A stretch of 64,000 bases of DNA from an uncultured Alphaproteobacteria bacterium (GTDB lineage: Bacteria; Pseudomonadota; Alphaproteobacteria; RF32; CAG-239), in contig CALXTU010000001.1 of the NCBI GenBank assembly GCA_944391495.1, forward strand, positions 185,981-249,980, in the 5' to 3' direction. The notes beneath the pieces were generated by a model that had not been told where the DNA came from, ran no database searches, and saw nothing but the letters and a program-made list of their open reading frames with translations. The first letter of the stretch is position 1. Each line of letters starts with the position of its first letter. The position numbers and the translations under genes were made by a program. Of this stretch, positions 8,216-17,311 are shown piece after piece.

Positions 8216-8632
8216 TTGTTTAAAGTTGAAGATGTCAGAAAAACGACGGAACTGGCGCAAGGGAAAAATATAAGGAAAATCGGCGGCGAAAATTTTGCCG
8301 ATTATCTCAGTACGGGCGGTGTTTCTAAACAAGATCAGGTTCAGGCGACGGCGGCCATGACCTCTGCCGATGCTATTTTTGCGGCGCAGATGGTGCAAGA
8401 TGAGGAAGAAAGGCAGATTAGGCAAAAACTGGTGAAAAAAGGTAATACGCTGCTTAAAAATCTTGAGGAAATAAGGGAAGGACTGTTAGTCGGAGAAATA
8501 TCCAAAGAAAAACTGATAGAGATATCTCGTTTTGTTAAAGAAAAAGATATACAGAGCAGTGATCCGAAACTGCAGGAAATAATGCAGGAAATAGAGCTCA
8601 GAGTTGAAGTTGAGCTTGCCAAATTGATGTGA
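8216..8632 (+). CDS. fliX: FliX-like flagellar assembly regulator
   Basis: 138 residues. The C-terminal half has the FliX signature: an alanine-rich segment near residue 45, then RKGxxLLxxLEEIREGLL, then DPKLQEIMQEIELRVEVELAKL at the end. In Caulobacter FliX acts with FlbD to couple class II flagellar assembly to late gene expression. The start is the TTG at 8216, because no ATG occurs before the conserved region and GGGGCAGAG lies just upstream. A flagellin gene is 49 kb away in this window, consistent with a flagellated cell. Confidence 0.8.
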   Translation: MFKVEDVRKTTELAQGKNIRKIGGENFADYLSTGGVSKQDQVQATAAMTSADAIFAAQMVQDEEERQIRQKLVKKGNTLLKNLEEIREGLLVGEISKEKLIEISRFVKEKDIQSSDPKLQEIMQEIELRVEVELAKLM

Positions 8633-8732
8633 TAAAATATCAAAGGAAAAACATATATTTTTGCTTGAAATTTTATTTGTTTATTATATCTTTAGGTAAA
8701 ATTTTATCATAGCTGTTTGAGGAGTAGGGAAA

Positions 8733-9158
8733 ATGGACAGTGCTGTTATTCTTCCGCCGGATTACAAACCTTCGGAAAATGAAGAATATATGAATGAAAT
8801 GCAGCTGGAATATTTCAGACAGAAACTTTTGAGCTGGAAGAAGTCTTTAATCGGTCAGTCAATGGACACGCTTGATGATTTGAAACAGGGCGGGCTTAAC
8901 CAACCGGATCAGATTGACAGGGCATCACTGGAATCTGATAAGGCTTTGGAACTCAGAACCCGTGACAGAGCCAGAAAGTTAATTTCAAAAATTGATGAGG
9001 CTTTGAAAAGAATTGAAGACGGAACATATGGTTATTGTGAAGAAACCGGTGATCCCATAGGTTTGGAAAGGCTTGAGGTTCGGCCGGTGGCTACTCTTTC
9101 AATCGAGGCGCAGGAGCGTCATGAAAGAATGGAAAAAACCTATGACGACGAAGTCTAG
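8733..9158 (+). CDS. dksA: RNA polymerase-binding transcription factor DksA
   Basis: A 141-residue protein. A coiled-coil (about residues 20-85) contains the LDDLKQGG and acidic DQIDRAS tip that reaches into the polymerase secondary channel. A C-terminal globular part has YGYCEETGDPIGLERLEVRP and ends RHERMEKTYDDEV. The four-cysteine zinc finger is reduced to one Cys, which is the usual alphaproteobacterial form rather than damage. DksA works with ppGpp in the stringent response. GAGGAG precedes the ATG and a strong terminator follows. Confidence 0.95.
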   Translation: MDSAVILPPDYKPSENEEYMNEMQLEYFRQKLLSWKKSLIGQSMDTLDDLKQGGLNQPDQIDRASLESDKALELRTRDRARKLISKIDEALKRIEDGTYGYCEETGDPIGLERLEVRPVATLSIEAQERHERMEKTYDDEV

Positions 9159-9172
9159 AAATTGATTGTTTT

Positions 9173-9210
9173 AAGGGTTTTCGGTAGCCAAAACCGGAAA
9201 CCCTTTTTTT
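9173..9210 (+). terminator. dksA intrinsic terminator
   Basis: AAGGGTTTTCGG (9173-9184) pairs with CCGGAAACCCTT (from 9194) and is followed by a run of T to 9210. Confidence 0.85.
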
Positions 9211-9235
9211 GTTTTAAATACAGAAAAGGCTACGA

Positions 9236-9811
9236 ATGGAACATAATTTTATTTTAGCGTCGCAGTCACCGCAGCGCCGGGCTTTATTGCAACAAATAGG
9301 GTATTGTCCGAAATCGGTTGAACCGGCGAATATTGACGAAACGCCCCGTAAAGGTGAAAAGCCCAGCCAATATGTTAAAAGAATGGCATTGGAAAAGGCT
9401 TTGCATGTTTCGGCCAAATATCAGGGAGAGATTGTTTTGGCGTCGGATACGGTTATTGTCTGCGGCAGAAAGATTGTTCAGAAGGCTAAATCGGCCGCCG
9501 AACAGACAGAAGTTATGAAAAACTTATCGGGAAGGGCGCACAGAGTTTTAACCGCCGTTTGCGTCGTTAATGCTCAGGGAAAGGCCTCCGTCAGACTGAA
9601 TTCAACCCGCATTAAAATGAAAAGACTTACCAAAGAAGAGATTGACCGTTATGTGGCGTCAAAAGAATGGGTTGGCTGCGCCGGTTATAAAATAGAGGGT
9701 ATGTTGGGCGGTTTTGTTATGCAAATAATCGGTTCTTACAGCGGCGTGGTCGGATTGCCGTTGTTTGAGGCGAGAAATCTCCTTATGGGAGCGGGGGTGT
9801 ATAGTGCTTGA
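9236..9811 (+). CDS. maf: Maf family nucleotide pyrophosphatase
   Basis: 191 residues. Maf proteins hydrolyse non-canonical or modified nucleoside triphosphates to monophosphates. The N-terminal ILASQSPQRRALLQQIG, the LASDTVIVCGRKI metal-binding segment near residue 66, and AGYKIEGMLGGFVMQIIGSYSGVVGLPL near the C terminus are the family signatures. AAAGG lies at 9225-9229. Its stop overlaps the RNase G start by 8 bases; maf-RNase G-yacG is a common alphaproteobacterial cluster. In Caulobacter-type origins maf lies next to oriC, whereas here it is 6 kb away. Confidence 0.93.
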   Translation: MEHNFILASQSPQRRALLQQIGYCPKSVEPANIDETPRKGEKPSQYVKRMALEKALHVSAKYQGEIVLASDTVIVCGRKIVQKAKSAAEQTEVMKNLSGRAHRVLTAVCVVNAQGKASVRLNSTRIKMKRLTKEEIDRYVASKEWVGCAGYKIEGMLGGFVMQIIGSYSGVVGLPLFEARNLLMGAGVYSA

Positions 9812-10955
9812 TGAAATTATCATACAAACCAAAGACGGCATTATGCAGATTGCCGGCTTGGAAAAAGGACGGCTGGGTGAATTTGTCATTTATGATGAAA
9901 AAAAGGCTAATGAGGGCAACGTTTACCTGGGAAAAATAACTAAAAAAATTCAAACGGCTAATGGTAAAGAAGGTTATTTTGTAAATATCGGCGCGCAAAG
10001 GGAAGCTTTCATCAATGCCGAAGAAAAAGACCTTGAGGATTTGAAGGCTCACGAAGGACAGGATATTATTGTTCAGGTCGTTCAGGAACAACGGGCGGAA
10101 AAAGGTGCCAGAATGTCGCGTTTTTTGCGGTTGGCCGGCGTTTATCTGGTTTATTGTCCGTATGGAAATGACATTGAAATTTCAACAAAGATTGTTGATG
10201 AGGCCGTAAAAGAAAGGCTGTATAATTTGATTGCCGATAATTCCGAAACCGGCGGATGGATTGTACGGACGATGGCGGCCGATACCGGTAATGATGATAT
10301 TTTGGCAGAAATGAAAGAATTAAAAAATTTATTTGCCGATATTATTGCCAAAGCCAAAAACTCAAAAGCTCCCGTTCTTTTGACGGCTAAAAACACCGTT
10401 TTACATGATATGATTTATCATCATGCAGACAGTTTGCAGAAAATTATTGTCAACAATCGTTTGTTGAAAGATGAATTTGAGCGAATTTTACCGGCGGAAT
10501 ATTCGGCAGCGCCGTTTGCCGATGCCGGTATTGATGATATGGTTGAAGAAGCTTTACGGAAAACTGTCAATTTGAATTGCGGCGGTCGGATTATTATTGA
10601 AGAAACCCGTGCCTGTACGGCAATAGACGTTGACAGCGGCGAAGGTACGGCACAGGGCGGTTTGGGGCGTTTAAATCAGGAAGCGGCAGCCGAAATTGTC
10701 CGGCAAATCATTTTACGCAATTTATCCGGTAAAATAATTATTGATTTTGCCGGGATTGCCGAATTTAAATATTTGAAAAAAGCTCTTGATATCTTGACGG
10801 ATGGTTTGGCCGACGATCCGGCAAGAGGAAGAGTTCTCGGTTTGACCCGGGCCGGCAATGTTGAAATTATACGAACCAGACGCCGGCCGAGCCTCAGAGA
10901 TTTGCTGACTGAAGAATGTTCTGTCTGTATGGGGACGGGGAGAGTTGAAAAATGA
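9804..10955 (+). CDS. rng: Ribonuclease G/E-type endoribonuclease
   Basis: About 383 residues from the GTG at 9804. The split S1 RNA-binding domain covers about residues 25-110 (GNVYLGKI, GYFVNIGAQREAFI). The DNase I-like catalytic core has TAIDVDSGEG with the metal-binding aspartates, and the C-terminal CSVCMGTG matches the zinc-link of the RNase E/G family. The length fits a short RNase G-like enzyme, smaller than E. coli RNase G and lacking the degradosome scaffold of RNase E. The GTG fits the family start and overlaps maf by 8 bases; an upstream ATG at 9765 adds 13 unrelated residues. Confidence 0.88.
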   Translation: MLDEIIIQTKDGIMQIAGLEKGRLGEFVIYDEKKANEGNVYLGKITKKIQTANGKEGYFVNIGAQREAFINAEEKDLEDLKAHEGQDIIVQVVQEQRAEKGARMSRFLRLAGVYLVYCPYGNDIEISTKIVDEAVKERLYNLIADNSETGGWIVRTMAADTGNDDILAEMKELKNLFADIIAKAKNSKAPVLLTAKNTVLHDMIYHHADSLQKIIVNNRLLKDEFERILPAEYSAAPFADAGIDDMVEEALRKTVNLNCGGRIIIEETRACTAIDVDSGEGTAQGGLGRLNQEAAAEIVRQIILRNLSGKIIIDFAGIAEFKYLKKALDILTDGLADDPARGRVLGLTRAGNVEIIRTRRRPSLRDLLTEECSVCMGTGRVEK

Positions 10956-11146
10956 AATGTCCTATATGTAAAAAAGAAGTGACAGATATGAAATATCGGC
11001 CGTTTTGTTCAAAACGCTGCGCCGATATTGATTTGGGAAACTGGTTTAACGGAAAATATGCCTTTGCCGCAACCGAGGTTGATGATGAGGATCTGGCGGA
11101 ACTGGCTAAAATTCAACAGACAGACAATAACGAAGATAATCAGTAA
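10952..11146 (+). CDS. yacG: DNA gyrase inhibitor YacG-like zinc ribbon
   Basis: 64 residues with a Cys4 zinc ribbon (CPIC at 3-6, then FCSKRCADIDLGNW) and an acidic C-terminal tail. This is the YacG/DUF329 architecture, whose E. coli member binds GyrB. The ATG overlaps the RNase G stop by four bases (ATGA), so the two are translationally coupled. Confidence 0.92.
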   Translation: MKCPICKKEVTDMKYRPFCSKRCADIDLGNWFNGKYAFAATEVDDEDLAELAKIQQTDNNEDNQ

Positions 11147-11166
11147 AGCATAAAGCAAATGATGTT

Positions 11167-13404
11167 TTACTGATTTGAGGTATATTCATCTTCGCCATCA
11201 TCTTCGTTTTCAAATTCTTTAAATTCCTCAAAGTCTTCATTCGGATCGTAGCTGATACCGAGTTTGGCAAGCATATCGTCGTTAATGTCTTCACGCTGGG
11301 CAACAATCCAATCCGGTACGTTGGGTGCAGCCGGAATAGACGCCAGGGCTTTCATCTTCGGATCCAGATACCAACGCGGCGAATCCGCCATAATCGGGCG
11401 GTCGATATAGCTTTGCATCAGGACAACCTGTTTCAACATCGGTAAACTTAAGAGCTGAGTGGTTGAAATAACCGAAACTCCCTGCAATTGGTAGCTGACG
11501 TTTTTGGCAAACGGATTTGAGCCTTTGGAAAAAGAACCTTCATTTTTGGAATAAGATGTCGTCTGAACGGTTTTGTTACCGATCATTTTGGAGAAACGCT
11601 GGGCTGTCTGTTCATTGTTTTGTGACAAAATGACTTTGCAGGCGGTGGTGGATATTACCGTTTCAAGATCATCTTTGCCGTATTTACCGGATATTTGTCC
11701 CAAATCCTGGCCTATCAGCAGGTAAGAAACCTTTTGTCCGCGGCCGACCGCCGGGCCGTCAATAACGGCTTTCAGTTTAGGCATGGTCGGGAATTCGTCC
11801 ATTACGAACAGGCAGGCGAAAGGCCCCATTTTGCCGTCCGTTGAGTTATTAAAGTTTGGCGGATTGGCAATCAGATAAGACGACATAAGGTCAATAAAGG
11901 TTCCGGAAATGACGCTCAGTGCGCGGGCGTCAACCTGGTTGACCGACAGATAAACCGAAATGGGTTTGAATTCGCCGGTAATCGGGTCTTTCAGACCGCG
12001 CAGGTCTTTAAAGTTGATATCGGAAAAGCTGGTACGGGCAACAACGGCCGAGTTTTTGAAAATGCCGATGCCAGCAAATGCCGTTGACATTACGGAACCG
12101 CGCTCTTTGTCAGGCATTGAGCTTAATTGGCTGAGCTCGACAATGCAGCGGGGCGAATAACCGAATTTGCGGGCTTCGTCGATGGCAGCTTCCAGCAAAT
12201 CGCGCATTGGGTCGGCCATGGCTGCCATTTGATCACCTTCATCCATACGGCGTTTAATTTCCTGCGACTGTTTAATCTGTGCTTCGGTAATCCATTCCAG
12301 AATCATGGCAATACAAGCCTCGTGGCCGATCCATTTTTCCGGCAACAAAGCCCAGGTTCCGATAGGCAAATAATTGTCAATATTGATGGAATCCGAACGA
12401 AGATTTTGCAAAGCGCGAACAGCCATCGGGTCGTTCATTTCAAGGTAGTAACCTTCAAGAACCTTTTTATCCTCATCATCCAGTTTTCCTTCATAAACCC
12501 GGCCGATGAAGTAGTCATTGGCGCGGGCTTTTTCACATTTGGAAACAATAAAGTGAATAAATCCGGTTAAAGCCGCGCGGCCGGTTTTTGACCAGTGAGG
12601 ATCAGCGCCGCCTTTCGGGTCTTCAACCAAAACATTGCACATTGAATCGACATACATATCGCGAGCCGGTCCGGGTGCTGGAATGGCGCCGGGAGAAAGC
12701 GGATTCCAACTCGGGTAATAAATGCCTTCGGCCGGGTTGTCCTCCATACCCCAGTTAATGATAAATACGGGACCGACTTTGGCTCGCGCGCCTGAAGTTG
12801 AAAAACACAATTCCGGTTTGGGATCGTTGACAACGATGCTCATGGTCGGCGAATTGAAAATCGTCGGAATAACGACGCCGGCTGTTTTACCGGTTCCCGG
12901 AGGCGCACAGCACAGAACCGACAAAGTTTCGTTCATGCGTAAAAGTTTGCCTTTGAATTTACCGACCACGATACAGAAACCGTCAAGCAAGCCCATTTTT
13001 TTGATGTCGCTCATTTCGGCCAGGCGTGCCGAGCCATGAATATTAGATTGAAAACGGTAAGGGTTGGTTACCATACCGGTAATCAGTCCGAGAGGAAAAC
13101 TGATGAACGGCAAAATGGGCACCCATAAACTGACGGAAAAAGGACCGTTATAGTTTACCAGTTGTTTCATCCAAACCCAATAGCGATTATAAATAAAACC
13201 GCTTTTGCTGAAAACCAGGGAAAAATATTTGGAAACATCATTCAGGCTTTCTTTGGATATGCCGTTACCGATAATATAAGCCAGCGGCATTGATATCAAA
13301 GCCAACAGGATTGTTATCAATACGGAAATTGTTACGGTGATGACCATCCAGCGCACCGCATTGTTATATTCTTTCCATTCTTCGCCTTCTTTTTCCAGAG
13401 CCAT
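11167..13404 (-). CDS. Type IV secretion coupling ATPase, VirD4/TraG family
   Basis: A 745-residue membrane-anchored ATPase of the kind that hands DNA or protein substrates to a type IV secretion channel. Two N-terminal transmembrane segments lie at about 19-46 and 90-112. Walker A APPGTGKT is at 167-174, the VNDPKPEL motif near 193, and Walker B LFVMDEFP at 532-539, followed by the GRGQKVSYLLIGQDLGQI segment typical of the TraG/VirD4 hexamer. The C terminus is very acidic. No other type IV secretion gene (VirB4, VirB6, VirB8-10) or relaxase is in the window. It is the last gene of a leftward block of proteins I do not recognise, which may be its adaptors or substrates. AGAGGAT precedes the start. 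Confidence 0.9.
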   Translation of the reverse strand: MALEKEGEEWKEYNNAVRWMVITVTISVLITILLALISMPLAYIIGNGISKESLNDVSKYFSLVFSKSGFIYNRYWVWMKQLVNYNGPFSVSLWVPILPFISFPLGLITGMVTNPYRFQSNIHGSARLAEMSDIKKMGLLDGFCIVVGKFKGKLLRMNETLSVLCCAPPGTGKTAGVVIPTIFNSPTMSIVVNDPKPELCFSTSGARAKVGPVFIINWGMEDNPAEGIYYPSWNPLSPGAIPAPGPARDMYVDSMCNVLVEDPKGGADPHWSKTGRAALTGFIHFIVSKCEKARANDYFIGRVYEGKLDDEDKKVLEGYYLEMNDPMAVRALQNLRSDSINIDNYLPIGTWALLPEKWIGHEACIAMILEWITEAQIKQSQEIKRRMDEGDQMAAMADPMRDLLEAAIDEARKFGYSPRCIVELSQLSSMPDKERGSVMSTAFAGIGIFKNSAVVARTSFSDINFKDLRGLKDPITGEFKPISVYLSVNQVDARALSVISGTFIDLMSSYLIANPPNFNNSTDGKMGPFACLFVMDEFPTMPKLKAVIDGPAVGRGQKVSYLLIGQDLGQISGKYGKDDLETVISTTACKVILSQNNEQTAQRFSKMIGNKTVQTTSYSKNEGSFSKGSNPFAKNVSYQLQGVSVISTTQLLSLPMLKQVVLMQSYIDRPIMADSPRWYLDPKMKALASIPAAPNVPDWIVAQREDINDDMLAKLGISYDPNEDFEEFKEFENEDDGEDEYTSNQ

Positions 13405-13420
13405 TTTTATCCTCTTTTAC

Positions 13421-14668
13421 TTAAGCTATGCCACGCAGCAGTTTTTTGATTTTTTCAAAAACGGCTTTTTCCGGGGTGCCGTCGGCCTCTTCAAGCGTTT
13501 TGGCAAACAAGGGTATTTCTTTCGGGGTGCCGCGGTCGATACGCGTTACTTTTACACCGATGCTGTTCCAAATGTCAAACATATCTTCAGCATTAATGAT
13601 GTTGCCGATTTGCTCAATAACGAAAGGAACAATCTCAAAAGACAAATCGGCGTCGCTGAGTTTTTCCTGCAGGGTTATGCGAGCCAAATCGGCTTTACGT
13701 ACCGGCGATATGCGGTGAGAACTCTCGGAAAACCATAAAGGTTCTTCGTCGTTAAAACGTTCTTCGTCGGCCAGCCAGTCACCGGGTTCTTTATCGTTTA
13801 GGCACAAACATATTTGCGATTTGGAAACACCGATGAAATCAATGAAAGTGTTTTTAATGGTGGCACCGGTGATGATTTCGTAGCCTTTTTGTTTAAGGAG
13901 TTCAAAAGATGAATTGACACTGCTGCTTTTGGGCTTGCCGGCAGGGGGCTGATTTTCGGAACTTTTTTTGCGGGGCGCCGTTTGAGGCTCGGACTTTTGA
14001 GTTTTATCCGTTTTGACGGCAGTTTTTTCTTCCGTTTTGGGAGTTTCGGGTTCGGTGTCGGCAAATAAATCAAAATCAAGCGGCTCGTTGTCGCCAAGCT
14101 CAAACAGGGAATGGGTAAATTCTTTGGGCTCAACCGGCGGTTTCGGGGTGCCGGAGAATGTTTTGGGCTTGTGAGTGACGCTGATGCCGGACAAAGCGGC
14201 TCTTTTTTCTTCGTCAAGAGGTGAGCGTCGGGACGGCAGAGAATCATCCAGCGGCTGATGGATGTTTTTGGGACGAATTTCTTTATAAGATTTTTTCTTT
14301 TTAACGACTTTAACCGCCGCCGTGTCGGTGATTTTTTTGACTTGTTTTTCAAAAATAAAGTTAAACAGCCTGACAGGCAGCAAGCCTATGAATTTGAAAA
14401 CCCTTTCCCAACGAATGGTGCTTAAGGCCGCCCATACGGTAATCCATACCGGTACGGCCGTTAAAATAATCAAAACAAAAGCCCATTCTTTGGCCTCGTC
14501 AATAACCCAGCCGGAGGACCAGAGGCTCCAGGCGTGTTGCCAATGAGTGGGACGAAAAATGTCAAAGTGCCAGTTTGTAAGCATAATAACCCGGATTCCC
14601 TCTATGAAGAAAATACTCCAAAGAAGGCCTACCAGCATTATTCTTAGCAAAATGAGCAAGGGCTTCAA
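13421..14668 (-). CDS. Membrane protein of unknown function, coupling-protein cluster
   Basis: A 415-residue protein. Two hydrophobic segments (about 5-30 and 60-85) are followed by a short basic helix, a long proline/lysine/acid-rich linker (about 115-250) and a folded C-terminal domain (about 255-415). That domain begins LLKQKGYEIITGATIKNTFI and has an alternating beta/alpha pattern; it may be a small alpha/beta or nuclease-like fold, but no catalytic set is certain. The N-terminal 95 residues align with the next gene (14738-15208), so the two are paralogues. The TTG at 14668 is preceded by GGAG at suitable spacing. It lies 16 bases before the coupling ATPase. Confidence 0.65.
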   Translation of the reverse strand: MKPLLILLRIMLVGLLWSIFFIEGIRVIMLTNWHFDIFRPTHWQHAWSLWSSGWVIDEAKEWAFVLIILTAVPVWITVWAALSTIRWERVFKFIGLLPVRLFNFIFEKQVKKITDTAAVKVVKKKKSYKEIRPKNIHQPLDDSLPSRRSPLDEEKRAALSGISVTHKPKTFSGTPKPPVEPKEFTHSLFELGDNEPLDFDLFADTEPETPKTEEKTAVKTDKTQKSEPQTAPRKKSSENQPPAGKPKSSSVNSSFELLKQKGYEIITGATIKNTFIDFIGVSKSQICLCLNDKEPGDWLADEERFNDEEPLWFSESSHRISPVRKADLARITLQEKLSDADLSFEIVPFVIEQIGNIINAEDMFDIWNSIGVKVTRIDRGTPKEIPLFAKTLEEADGTPEKAVFEKIKKLLRGIA

Positions 14669-14737
14669 TCAAATTCTCCCGAAACTTATCCTTTTTATTA
14701 TACTAATACATAATTGTTTAACAAGAGTTTATTTTGT

Positions 14738-15208
14738 TCAGCTTTTTATTTTTTCGGACAGTTTTTGCTTTATTTCCGTGCGGATATGTCCGGATTGTTC
14801 GGCCTTTTCAGGTTTGAGAGATTCTATTTCGTTTTTAATGTCTTCAATCATTTGCTGCGATGATTTAATATTTTTGATGACAATGCGTTCAGGCTCGGCA
14901 GGTTTGCGGCGGCTGAAAATTTTAAACGGCGCCGCAAAGATATTCAAATATTCAATTCGCAGGGCAAAAATAAAACCGGTCAGCCATAAAAACGGTAGTA
15001 AAAACAGCGCCATCAGCAATAAAACATCAGAGGTCGTTTTTATAACACCTCCGTGATTCCAAAAGGCAGCCAGAATATCCCACGAACGGGAGGACATAAA
15101 GTCAAAGTTCCAGACCAGACTGATAAGGTAGTTTGAAGCGACAAGGAATAAAAAGGACCAGCCGATAAAGACCAAAATACCGCGGATGAACAAAAAAAAC
15201 TTTTTCAT
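14738..15208 (-). CDS. Small membrane protein, paralogue of its downstream neighbour
   Basis: A 156-residue protein with two membrane segments (about 6-31 and 60-85) and a charged coiled C-terminal tail. It shares with the 415-residue neighbour the order: first helix, a Trp/Asn-Phe-Asp motif, an aromatic loop with a conserved Trp, a GGVI or GWVI motif, second helix, then a basic amphipathic segment. This is a tandem duplication in which only the neighbour gained a cytosolic domain. Its ATG overlaps the stop of the upstream 671-residue gene by one base. Confidence 0.65.
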   Translation of the reverse strand: MKKFFLFIRGILVFIGWSFLFLVASNYLISLVWNFDFMSSRSWDILAAFWNHGGVIKTTSDVLLLMALFLLPFLWLTGFIFALRIEYLNIFAAPFKIFSRRKPAEPERIVIKNIKSSQQMIEDIKNEIESLKPEKAEQSGHIRTEIKQKLSEKIKS

Positions 15209-17223
15209 TAACGCCTTCCCTGAGATTGTTTGCGAATTTCATAAGTTTTTCCGATATCTCTTTTTTCCGCCTCAGGTTTGCCTTTGTTCAGATAATCATT
15301 GCATCTTGTTTTGCTTTCATTGAGGCGTTTTCTTCTTTCGTTAAGGTCTTCTTTGTTAAGACGCTGTTCTCTTTCCAAAGCATCACAGTTAAACATTTCG
15401 GCGGCATATCTTTCGGCCGGATCGGGATTTTTATATTCGCTCAATAAAGTTTTGACATTATCTTCACTGATTTGTTCTTCACCCAGAATAGATCTAAATT
15501 TATCTTTGACCGGTTTTTTGTCTTTTTTTTCGGCCAGATTACGGGAAGTTTTCATCATTTTTTCGGCTTCATCAACCAAAGTTTCCCGTGAAGAAATATT
15601 AGAGTTGTCCATACGGCGCTGTTTCTCCGCCGTCAAAAAGATTTGTCGGGCTTCAAGATGGGAATTTTTTAAGAAAGTATCAACTTCCTCTCTGTTACTT
15701 AAAGTTTTGTTCTCAGGATTTTGGCGGCAGAGTTCAATATATTTGTAGGTTGAATAATGTGCGGCAAAAAGCTCCATTTGATAGTTAAAGGCATTGACTT
15801 CTTTGATAATATCCAATCGCATATTTTGATCGGCGCGAATCTCGGTTAAAGCATTAAAGTATTTATTGCCGGGGTCTGCCGGTTCTTTAATTGTCGGATT
15901 TCCCTGGGTGCGGACATAGTCTTCTTCAAATTTTACCTGCTGGTTAAACCAGGTTTCGACATTTTCATTGGGAAATTTCTTTTTGAGCGTTTCCAACTGC
16001 TCTTTGCGGTTGGCGTCACGGTGCATTTTCCAGAGTTCTTTCAATTCTTCAGGAGCTGAAGGCCTTATTTCTTTGAAACTTTCTTCTTTCCAGCCAGTTT
16101 TAGATTGTTTATATATTTTGTCATCGTTATCACCAAAGACAACAAAGTTGGAGTTGATGTTTCTTAGATAATCATTGAAAAGAGTAAGTTTTTTGGTTTT
16201 TTCTTCAGAATCAATTTGGCGTTTTTTAGATTCTTCGACGATAGAATCGTGACGTTTGATAACATCGTCAAGAATTTCCTTGGCTTCAGTATTTTCGTTT
16301 TCTTTTTTGCCGAAGAGGGCTTTAAAGTTATTCCACTGATCGGAAATAACTTTGCCGGTATATTGTCCCGCCGGACGGATGGCGTGTTTATAGATGCCGG
16401 AAGCGGTTTCATATAAGACAATTCCGCCCAAGCCGGCAGCCTTGTTTGCGGCCCAGGCGGCGGAAGCCAGAATGATGTCTTTCATCAGATATTCGATGAT
16501 GTCACCTTGTTCTATTTTGAAATTGTCATTGTCGTCTGCTTTGGCCCAGTCGGGATCATCACGCCTTCTTCTTGCTTCACCGGCATTTTCTTCAAAAGCT
16601 TCGTTTTCGGCTTTCTTTTTATCTTCGAGTTTTTTGTGCAGACGGTCCTGATCGAGAGGACTCATTCCGGCAATAATCTGGTTTCTTTCTTCTTCATTGG
16701 TCATGGCTAAAATGTCATCATCGGTCATGATGTCGGCATATGAAGGCGGAACCTGTTGAACCTCCTGTACTTCCTGCGGCAGTTCGTCCTCGCCGTAACC
16801 GGCTTTGAGGTCGGCTCCGATCTGCTGACGGGAAGCATCGTTTTCGCCGCTGTCTTTAAGGGTTTGCGCGGCATAAACCTGCATCAGAGCCTTAGGGGAC
16901 AACTCATTGTTTAGCGCCTCTTTGGGGTAGGTACCGTCTTTTTGTGTTGCAATATCGCGTTTTTCAGCAATGATTTCGCGGGCGGCGGCAAAATCTTTAA
17001 TCTGCTCCTGGGAGGGTTTGAAATTGCGGTCTTTGGTGGCGCGATACATGGCTGTTGAGGCCTGCAGAAGACGGGAATTACGCTCGGCCGCCGGCAGAGC
17101 ATTAAGACTTTGTACAAGGGGCTTTACCGGGGTTTGTTTCAGGTCTTTGGATATGAGACGGCTGACGTTGCCGCGAATGTTGTTGGCTACGGTTCTGTTC
17201 GGGGTGGTTGCTTCTTTGGCCAT
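15208..17223 (-). CDS. Large helical protein of unknown function, coupling-protein cluster
   Basis: A 671-residue, highly charged and mostly helical protein with no signal peptide. It has a Pro/Ala/Arg-rich N terminus, an acidic stretch around 155-230 with many DE and EE pairs, one moderately hydrophobic helix near 250-280 (LASAAWAANKAAGLGGIVLY), then a long coiled region rich in Lys/Glu/Arg to a basic tail. I find no relaxase HUH motif and no known enzyme signature. Its position upstream of a VirD4-like ATPase makes a substrate, effector or adaptor role possible, but that is inference. AAGGACAAAGG precedes the start. Confidence 0.6.
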   Translation of the reverse strand: MAKEATTPNRTVANNIRGNVSRLISKDLKQTPVKPLVQSLNALPAAERNSRLLQASTAMYRATKDRNFKPSQEQIKDFAAAREIIAEKRDIATQKDGTYPKEALNNELSPKALMQVYAAQTLKDSGENDASRQQIGADLKAGYGEDELPQEVQEVQQVPPSYADIMTDDDILAMTNEEERNQIIAGMSPLDQDRLHKKLEDKKKAENEAFEENAGEARRRRDDPDWAKADDNDNFKIEQGDIIEYLMKDIILASAAWAANKAAGLGGIVLYETASGIYKHAIRPAGQYTGKVISDQWNNFKALFGKKENENTEAKEILDDVIKRHDSIVEESKKRQIDSEEKTKKLTLFNDYLRNINSNFVVFGDNDDKIYKQSKTGWKEESFKEIRPSAPEELKELWKMHRDANRKEQLETLKKKFPNENVETWFNQQVKFEEDYVRTQGNPTIKEPADPGNKYFNALTEIRADQNMRLDIIKEVNAFNYQMELFAAHYSTYKYIELCRQNPENKTLSNREEVDTFLKNSHLEARQIFLTAEKQRRMDNSNISSRETLVDEAEKMMKTSRNLAEKKDKKPVKDKFRSILGEEQISEDNVKTLLSEYKNPDPAERYAAEMFNCDALEREQRLNKEDLNERRKRLNESKTRCNDYLNKGKPEAEKRDIGKTYEIRKQSQGRR

Positions 17224-17311
17224 GACCTTTGTCCTTGTTAAGCGATTGTTATTTCATTGATTATCATTATAACAATAATTTTGTTTTTTGTCTATATTTT
17301 TGTACCAAACG

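Noticed and set aside
8733..9158. DksA with only one zinc-finger cysteine as a damaged gene
   Set aside because: Loss of the Cys4 finger is the normal alphaproteobacterial DksA form.
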